This document shows, piece by piece, positions 14,950 through 19,553 of a stretch of DNA of 19,553 bases; position 1 is the stretch's first letter; every line of letters starts with the position of its first letter. The notes below the pieces were generated by a model. The model was not told where the DNA came from and ran no database searches. It saw nothing but the letters and a program-made list of their open reading frames with translations. This DNA comes from Clostridia bacterium (GTDB lineage Bacteria; Bacillota_A; Clostridia; Oscillospirales; CAG-272). The stretch spans positions 1 through 19,553 of the forward strand of contig JAFZCF010000091.1 in assembly GCA_017552165.1 (NCBI GenBank). The letters run 5' to 3'. A program made the translations under genes and the position numbers.

Positions 14950-16266
14950 TTATTTGCCGAGCGATTCGTGGAGTTTGTCTACGAGCTCAATCACCGAGCC
15001 GAGGTAAGAGTTCACCGCGTCTCCCGGAGACATGTCCGAGAGGATGACCACAACGTAAGGATTGTCGTCGTAAACGAATGCGACGTCCCCGTAGCATTCG
15101 CCCCTCATGCAGATATGAGCGACTTCCTTCGGAGAGACCGAATACGCCGTCAGCGCCGAGTTGATTGAATTGCTCAGCGCGTTTTTCACGTCCTGCGCGG
15201 TCTCGCTCTCGCCCTCAGTGAGGTCGTACACCCTGCCGGCAAAGCCGCCGGCGCGGGAGGCTGTGAAGCTTATTTTGCCGCCCGTCACGTCGAGCCCGAC
15301 GGACGTCGCCGCCGAGAGGACTTTGGCGGAGCCGTATCTTTCGACGAGCGCGTTATAGGCGCCCTCGTCGCCGTTTTCGAGCATTATCGTTATGAGTTCG
15401 GAAACGCTGTAGGTCCCGTCGCCGTTTTCACCGACGCCTTCGGTCGACGGCGAGCAGGGGATCACCTCGTCAAAATCGTATTCCCGAGCGGACTCCGCGT
15501 TTTCCGCGCCCGTTGAGGAAGCAAGCGCAATTCGGTTGTCCTCGGCGATTTTTGACGTCACGAGCTGATAGGCAAGCAGCAGCATATCCATCTCGGTAGA
15601 GCTGAATCCGTCTACCGACCCGAAGGAGCAGCTGTATCCTCTCGTCAGATCGGAGTAGAAGAGCGCGATCCGCGGTGTGCTTTCGACTATATCGTAAATC
15701 GCCTCGCCCTTTTCGTCGACGACGGGGACTCCCTCGCTCAGGCGCAAAACGGGCGTTTTGATCACGAGATCGTCGGGAATGTCGTTGACGCGGACGGAAA
15801 TCGCCGAGAGCGCGTCCTCCACGGCGTTGAGATCAAGAGAATTGACACGCGAGTTCAGGCGAATATCCTGCTTCAGCGACTCGATCTCGGATTTTTTCTG
15901 ATCCAGTTCTTTTCTGAGCGAGGCGATCATCCCGTTCAGGGTGTCCTCGTCGGCGTCCGCCTCCCCGCGCTGGAGCTCGAGTTCTTTTTCAAGCTCTGAT
16001 ATCCTGTTTTCGAGCTCCTCGCGGGTCTGCTCGGCAATAAGCAGCTGCCTGCCGAGACGGACGTTTTCCGAGGCGAGCTCGGATTCGCTTTTTTGCACAG
16101 CGTTGTCGCGCGCAGCCGAGGGATCGTAAAGCTTTCTCGCGTTTTCAAGCTCGGAATAGGTGAAGAAGAAAAGCACCGCCAGGCATGCGAGAAGGACGAA
16201 AAGGATCGCGGACGTTATTACAAACGGCAGGGCAGCGCTGCGCCGGCTTTTTTTGTGTTCTTTCAT
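14950..16266 (-). CDS. Membrane-anchored coiled-coil protein with a degenerate class A beta-lactamase-like domain
   Basis: The 438-residue protein has a short cytoplasmic basic end, one membrane helix (about 13-36), a long charged coiled coil (about 54-137) and an extracellular domain (about 196-435). That domain follows the order of class A beta-lactamase/serine hydrolase folds: PRIALFYSDLTRGYSCSFG (198-216) matches the first strands, SVSELITIMLENGDEGAYNAL (287-307) the SDN helix region, and EVAHICMRGECYGDVAFVY (381-399) the KTG strand. The catalytic residues are not there: SxxK reads FSSTEMD (221-227), SDN reads GDE (299-301), KTG reads ICM (385-387). I infer a pseudoenzyme, perhaps a wall-binding or sensing protein. 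ATG 16266 is chosen, with GAAGG ahead, 11 bases after the trkH stop. Confidence 0.7.
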   Translation of the reverse strand: MKEHKKSRRSAALPFVITSAILFVLLACLAVLFFFTYSELENARKLYDPSAARDNAVQKSESELASENVRLGRQLLIAEQTREELENRISELEKELELQRGEADADEDTLNGMIASLRKELDQKKSEIESLKQDIRLNSRVNSLDLNAVEDALSAISVRVNDIPDDLVIKTPVLRLSEGVPVVDEKGEAIYDIVESTPRIALFYSDLTRGYSCSFGSVDGFSSTEMDMLLLAYQLVTSKIAEDNRIALASSTGAENAESAREYDFDEVIPCSPSTEGVGENGDGTYSVSELITIMLENGDEGAYNALVERYGSAKVLSAATSVGLDVTGGKISFTASRAGGFAGRVYDLTEGESETAQDVKNALSNSINSALTAYSVSPKEVAHICMRGECYGDVAFVYDDNPYVVVILSDMSPGDAVNSYLGSVIELVDKLHESLGK

Positions 16267-16277
16267 ATTAAAGACCT

Positions 16278-17762
16278 TCAGCGGCGGGCGCGCACGCGGT
16301 TTTTGTCCGTCCACGCGGACGGGGTGAAGATGAACAGAACGGGATAAAGTTCAAGTCTGCCGAGAAGCATCGCGATCGCGAGGACGATCTTTGAATACGG
16401 GCTGAAGTCAACGAATCCCGGCTCGGCGACCGCCGAGCTGAATACCGGCCCTATATTGTTCAGACATGATATCGCCGAGGTGAACAGACGCTCGAAATCG
16501 AAGCTTTCAAATATCGAGATGAGGAACACCGACCCGCTCAGGATGAGCACGTAAATGACGAGATACGCGACGGCCCCGTGGACCGTTTCGTTGTCAACGC
16601 GCCGCCCCTCCTGTCTTACAACGTTGACGGAGCGCGGACGGAACGTCTCTTTCAGATTCTTTTTCGCGTATTTGCACATGAGCATTACGCGAGAGAGCTT
16701 GAGGCCGCCGGCCGTCGATCCGGCACAGCCTCCTATCAACATGAAAATAATCAGGATAACCTTGGACAGGGTCGGCCAGAGATTGGGGTTGGCGATCCCG
16801 AAGCCGGTGGTTGATGCAAAGGCCGCAGACTCGAAGGCCGCGGTTCTTACCGCCTCGCCGAACGATCCGTACATCCCCCGGATATTGAAGGTGATTATTC
16901 CTGTTCCGATCAGGTAAATGCCGAAGAAGAGCCAGAGTTCACGGCTCGAAAGCGCTTCCTTCAACTTTCCGATGGCGATTAAGTAATAAAGGGTGAAATT
17001 GAGCGAGAACAGAAGCATGAACACGATTATGACCCACTGTATGAACGGGTTGAATCCGCCGATGCTCGGGTTGTATATGCCGAATCCGCCGGTACCGGCC
17101 GTGCTCATCGCGTGAATTATCGCTTCATAGAAAGTCATCCCGCCGAAGCAGAGAAGAATGGTCTCGAGCAGCGTCAGGAATATGTACATCGCGTATAGGA
17201 CGATCGCCGTAGTGCGGATCCTCGGGACGAGCTTGCCGACGACGGGGCCGGGCATTTCGGCGCGCAGTATGTGCATTGCGCGGCCGGAGTCGGAATCCGT
17301 CGGGGCGAGCGCCATGAGAAGGGTAAGGACGCCCATGCCGCCCATCCAGTGCGTCAGCGAACGCCAGAACTGAATCCCGTGCGACAGTATTTCCACGTCG
17401 GCGATCGCCGTAGCGCCTGTCGTCGAAAAGCCGCTCGCCGTTTCAAAAATTGCGTCGATATAGCTCGGCAGCTCTCCCGTGATGACAAAAGGCAGGGCCC
17501 CGATCAGGGTCAGAACCACCCACGCGAGGCCGACAATCATAAACCCTTCGCGGGCAAAAATGTGCTTTTCGCCCATTTTTATCCCGCCGGTCGGCAGGAC
17601 GGAGGCAAGGCCGAGCACGGCCGAACCGACCGCGGTCAGGAGGAACACGAGCGCAACTCTTCCCTCGCCGTATATGAGCGACACGAGCGCCGGCAGCAGC
17701 AGGGCCGCCGCGAGGATAAAGACGATCTTTCCGAGCAGATTTATTACTGAACGCTTGTTCAT
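16278..17762 (-). CDS. trkH: TrkH-type potassium uptake channel subunit
   Basis: TrkH (KtrB-like) is the pore protein of Trk/Ktr K+ uptake. The 494-residue protein carries four pore repeats, each with its filter sequence: STTGAT (113-118), TAGTGGFG (221-228), STTGFGI (317-323) and NNIGPV (435-440). GGCAGSTAGGLKLSR (344-358), the conserved gate/loop region, is intact. About 10-11 membrane segments are visible and the length suits the TrkH group. GAGAGG lies about ten bases before ATG 17762. The gene starts 18 bases after the trkA stop, so the channel and its regulator are cotranscribed. Confidence 0.95.
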   Translation of the reverse strand: MNKRSVINLLGKIVFILAAALLLPALVSLIYGEGRVALVFLLTAVGSAVLGLASVLPTGGIKMGEKHIFAREGFMIVGLAWVVLTLIGALPFVITGELPSYIDAIFETASGFSTTGATAIADVEILSHGIQFWRSLTHWMGGMGVLTLLMALAPTDSDSGRAMHILRAEMPGPVVGKLVPRIRTTAIVLYAMYIFLTLLETILLCFGGMTFYEAIIHAMSTAGTGGFGIYNPSIGGFNPFIQWVIIVFMLLFSLNFTLYYLIAIGKLKEALSSRELWLFFGIYLIGTGIITFNIRGMYGSFGEAVRTAAFESAAFASTTGFGIANPNLWPTLSKVILIIFMLIGGCAGSTAGGLKLSRVMLMCKYAKKNLKETFRPRSVNVVRQEGRRVDNETVHGAVAYLVIYVLILSGSVFLISIFESFDFERLFTSAISCLNNIGPVFSSAVAEPGFVDFSPYSKIVLAIAMLLGRLELYPVLFIFTPSAWTDKNRVRARR

Positions 17763-17780
17763 ACGCGCCGTCCTCTCCCG

Positions 17781-19136
17781 TCAGCCGAGAATGTCGTCGA
17801 GGGTGTCAATTCGCTGACCCGCGGCGATAACTATAACCCGGTCTCCTGCGGAAACGCTGTCCGCGCCGCCGGGGATTATGACCTTGCCTTCGTGAATGAT
17901 CCCGGCGACGAGCGTGTTTTCTCTGGTTTTAAGTGATTTGAGAGGGGTTTTCAGTATCCTGCAGTCGTTTTTCGCGCGGAATTCAATGGCCTCGACCTTC
18001 CCGTCGAAGATGCGGTAGAGAGTTTCGAAATCCGAGCCAACGGATTCGTTAAGAGCGCGCACGTATCTGACGACGACGTCAGAGACGGCGTTCTTCGGCG
18101 ATACCGCGGTGTCGAGCCCTATCTGATCCGCCATTTTTGCGAGAGATTCGGAGTTGACCTTGGCCACTGATTTGGCTCCGGAGACCGACGACGCGTGGAC
18201 CGCCGAGAGGATATTCTGCTCGTCGAGCCCGGTGAGCGACACGAAGGCGTCGACCGTGCCGAGGCCCTCCTCGATAAGTACGTCGTGATCCGTTCCGTCG
18301 GCGTTTATGACGATCGCCTTCGGGAGCTTTTCGCAGAGCGCTTCGCATACCTGGCGGCTCCGCTCGACTATGCGGACGGTGTTGCCGCCGTTTATGATGA
18401 GCGAGGCGAGATACGTCGCCGTGCGGGATCCGCCGAGGATCATAATGTCGCGCGCCTTTTTGTGGTTTGCGCTGACGAGTCTCATGAATTTGCCGAGCTC
18501 GTTTACCGAGCCGGTGATGCCTATCCTGTCTCCGGTTTCGAGGACGAAACTGCCGTCTGGGATGAAGACCTGATCGTTACGCAGAACGCAGCAGACGAGT
18601 ATCCGCGCCGGATATTTTTCGCGAATTTTTACGAGAGACATACCGGAAAGAAGCGAGCCCTCTCTCAGAACGAGCTCCGCCATGTCCATTCCGTTTGAAA
18701 ATCTCTCAACTTTCACGGCGGAAGGGAAGCGCAGGAGGTCGTGAATCTCGCGGGCCGTGAGCAGGTCCGGATTTATAATGAGCGAAAGCCCGAGCTCTTT
18801 TCTGAAAAAGCTCTTTTCCTCGTCGCTGAATTCCGTGTCGCGCACGCGGGCAACGGTGTTTTTTGCGCCGAGTCTGCGGGCGAAGAAGCAGGCGAGCATG
18901 TTCGTTTCGTCGGAGTTCACGACGGAAATGAAGACGTCGCATCCTCCGGCTCCGCATTCGCTCAGAATATCCGGGCTCCCGCCGTTGCCGACTATGCCTA
19001 TAACGTCGTAAGTCGCGGTTATTTCGTTGATTCTCGCCGGGTCGATATCGACCACGACGACGTCGTGGCCTTCTATCGTCAGCGCCTTTACAATCGTGCT
19101 GCCTATCTTTCCGCAGCCGTTAACGATTATTTTCAT
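17781..19136 (-). CDS. trkA: TrkA, cytoplasmic nucleotide-binding regulator of K+ uptake
   Basis: TrkA forms a gating ring on TrkH and senses NAD(H)/ATP. The 451-residue protein has the full-length two-unit plan: RCK-N domain with GCGKIG (7-12) and acidic D30 in VVVVDID, a first TrkA-C domain (about 140-220), a second RCK-N domain starting at IMILGGSRTATYLA (231-244), and a final TrkA-C domain (about 370-451). The second Rossmann loop is GGSRTA rather than GGGxxG, as is common in this repeat. ATG 19136 is chosen because GGAGG lies four bases ahead and the protein then begins with the Rossmann strand; an upstream ATG at 19181 would add 15 residues lying over the promoter. Confidence 0.96.
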   Translation of the reverse strand: MKIIVNGCGKIGSTIVKALTIEGHDVVVVDIDPARINEITATYDVIGIVGNGGSPDILSECGAGGCDVFISVVNSDETNMLACFFARRLGAKNTVARVRDTEFSDEEKSFFRKELGLSLIINPDLLTAREIHDLLRFPSAVKVERFSNGMDMAELVLREGSLLSGMSLVKIREKYPARILVCCVLRNDQVFIPDGSFVLETGDRIGITGSVNELGKFMRLVSANHKKARDIMILGGSRTATYLASLIINGGNTVRIVERSRQVCEALCEKLPKAIVINADGTDHDVLIEEGLGTVDAFVSLTGLDEQNILSAVHASSVSGAKSVAKVNSESLAKMADQIGLDTAVSPKNAVSDVVVRYVRALNESVGSDFETLYRIFDGKVEAIEFRAKNDCRILKTPLKSLKTRENTLVAGIIHEGKVIIPGGADSVSAGDRVIVIAAGQRIDTLDDILG

Positions 19137-19171
19137 TCTTCCTCCGGTGTTCCGGTTTTTGTCCCGGGACA

Positions 19172-19200
19172 ATATTATCATAAAACCGTTTGTTTGTCAA
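19172..19200 (-). promoter_or_regulatory. Promoter of the trkA-trkH-ispE operon
   Basis: On the minus strand TTGACA (19200-19195) is followed by a 17-base spacer and -10 TAATAT (19177-19172), with the extension TATGA just before the -10. The -35 box overlaps the TGA stop codon of the upstream hydrolase gene, so the two units are fully packed. Confidence 0.85.
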
Positions 19201-19553
19201 TCTGCCCGGTCCATGTCATAATTGTAATAAGGAGTGTTGAGCATCCCCGCCTGCGCGAAAAGAACGGGATCGTGACGGATAATATAATCGATATACGACG
19301 CGACCATCCGGGACGTGAGGAGGTATCCCGCGGGGTTCATGTGCCCGTACAGGAAAAAGTTTTTCATGAATTCGGCGTCATAGACAGGGGCGTACCTGTT
19401 GAGGTCTATCACGTGATTGTGCGTGAACTTCCCGGGGATTTTGCGAAGGAGCTCCGCCTGGGCCGCCGCGCGGGTGTTGAAGAATTCGTCGTTTCCGTGC
19501 CTCGGCATGGTTATATGGAAGAAATGGGCGTCGGGGCTTATCTCGCGATAGCG
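19197..19553 (-). CDS. SGNH/GDSL-family hydrolase, C-terminal part (5' end outside window)
   Basis: The open frame enters at the window edge and runs 118 codons to the TGA at 19199-19197. GHMNPAGYLLTSRMVASYIDYII (the block begins at about residue 69 of the visible part) matches the block V His region of SGNH/GDSL esterases, where the His is catalytic, followed by a helix. The Asp usually three residues before this His is not present here (LYGH). The serine block I would lie upstream, outside the window. A methionine in the frame at 19508 is internal, not the start: the frame stays open to the edge with coding-like sequence. Substrate unknown; related clostridial proteins are often about 350 residues. 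Confidence 0.72.
   Translation of the reverse strand, partial: RYREISPDAHFFHITMPRHGNDEFFNTRAAAQAELLRKIPGKFTHNHVIDLNRYAPVYDAEFMKNFFLYGHMNPAGYLLTSRMVASYIDYIIRHDPVLFAQAGMLNTPYYNYDMDRAD

Noticed and set aside
14950..16266. An active beta-lactamase or resistance gene
   Set aside because: None of the SxxK, SDN or KTG motifs is present, so hydrolysis of beta-lactams is not expected.

Overview
This window reads as chromosomal DNA of a GC-rich member of the Bacillota, most likely class Clostridia (Oscillospirales/Christensenellales-like). The reasons are sigma-A promoters with a TRTGN extended -10, Shine-Dalgarno sites of the AGGAGG type, clostridial-style gene families (human-type long PurB, zinc ABC module with a Cys/His-rich mini-protein, DUF4091/GH123-like protein, SGNH hydrolase) and tRNAs with encoded CCA. 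No phage, insertion sequence, CRISPR array or rRNA is visible. The species cannot be named from the sequence alone.

Layout. (1) 1-5676: a terminator of an upstream unit, then one promoter followed by a tightly packed + strand cluster: bioY (biotin uptake), purC, purA, purB, guaA. purC serves the common purine pathway, purA and purB convert IMP to AMP, and guaA makes GMP from XMP. (2) 5677-5831: a row of four tiny perfect hairpins joined by ATTATGA-like linkers, a repeat-type element. (3) 5832-9239: a metal (probably zinc) uptake module: a 98-aa membrane protein with a His/Cys motif, a structured terminator-like RNA, the binding lipoprotein ZnuA, ATPase ZnuC, permease ZnuB and a second small lipoprotein; it ends in a strong terminator. 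(4) 9304-10445: a single-gene unit for a DMT/EamA-type transporter with hairpins in its leader. (5) 10473-13149: a three-gene unit: cytoplasmic GH123-like/DUF4091 protein, a GlsB/YeaQ-type small membrane protein and a lipase-like alpha/beta hydrolase. (6) 13181-13442: tRNA-Met and tRNA-Glu, directly abutting, from a consensus promoter, closed by a terminator that also serves the convergent gene. (7) Minus strand 13494-19553: an AT-richer GNAT acetyltransferase, then the operon trkA-trkH-(membrane-anchored coiled-coil protein with a degenerate beta-lactamase-like domain)-ispE, and the 3' end of an SGNH/GDSL hydrolase at the window edge.

How the genes work together. The purine cluster covers the branch to both adenine and guanine nucleotides. 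The zinc module has binding, ATPase and permease parts plus two small accessory proteins of unknown function with conserved Cys/His residues. TrkA and TrkH form a K+ uptake channel and its nucleotide-sensing gating ring; the anchored protein downstream resembles a class A beta-lactamase fold that has lost its catalytic motifs, and ispE belongs to the MEP isoprenoid pathway. The most interesting items are that pseudoenzyme-like protein, the zinc accessory proteins with an acidic instead of His-rich ZnuA loop, the hairpin-row element after guaA, and the branched hairpin ahead of znuA.
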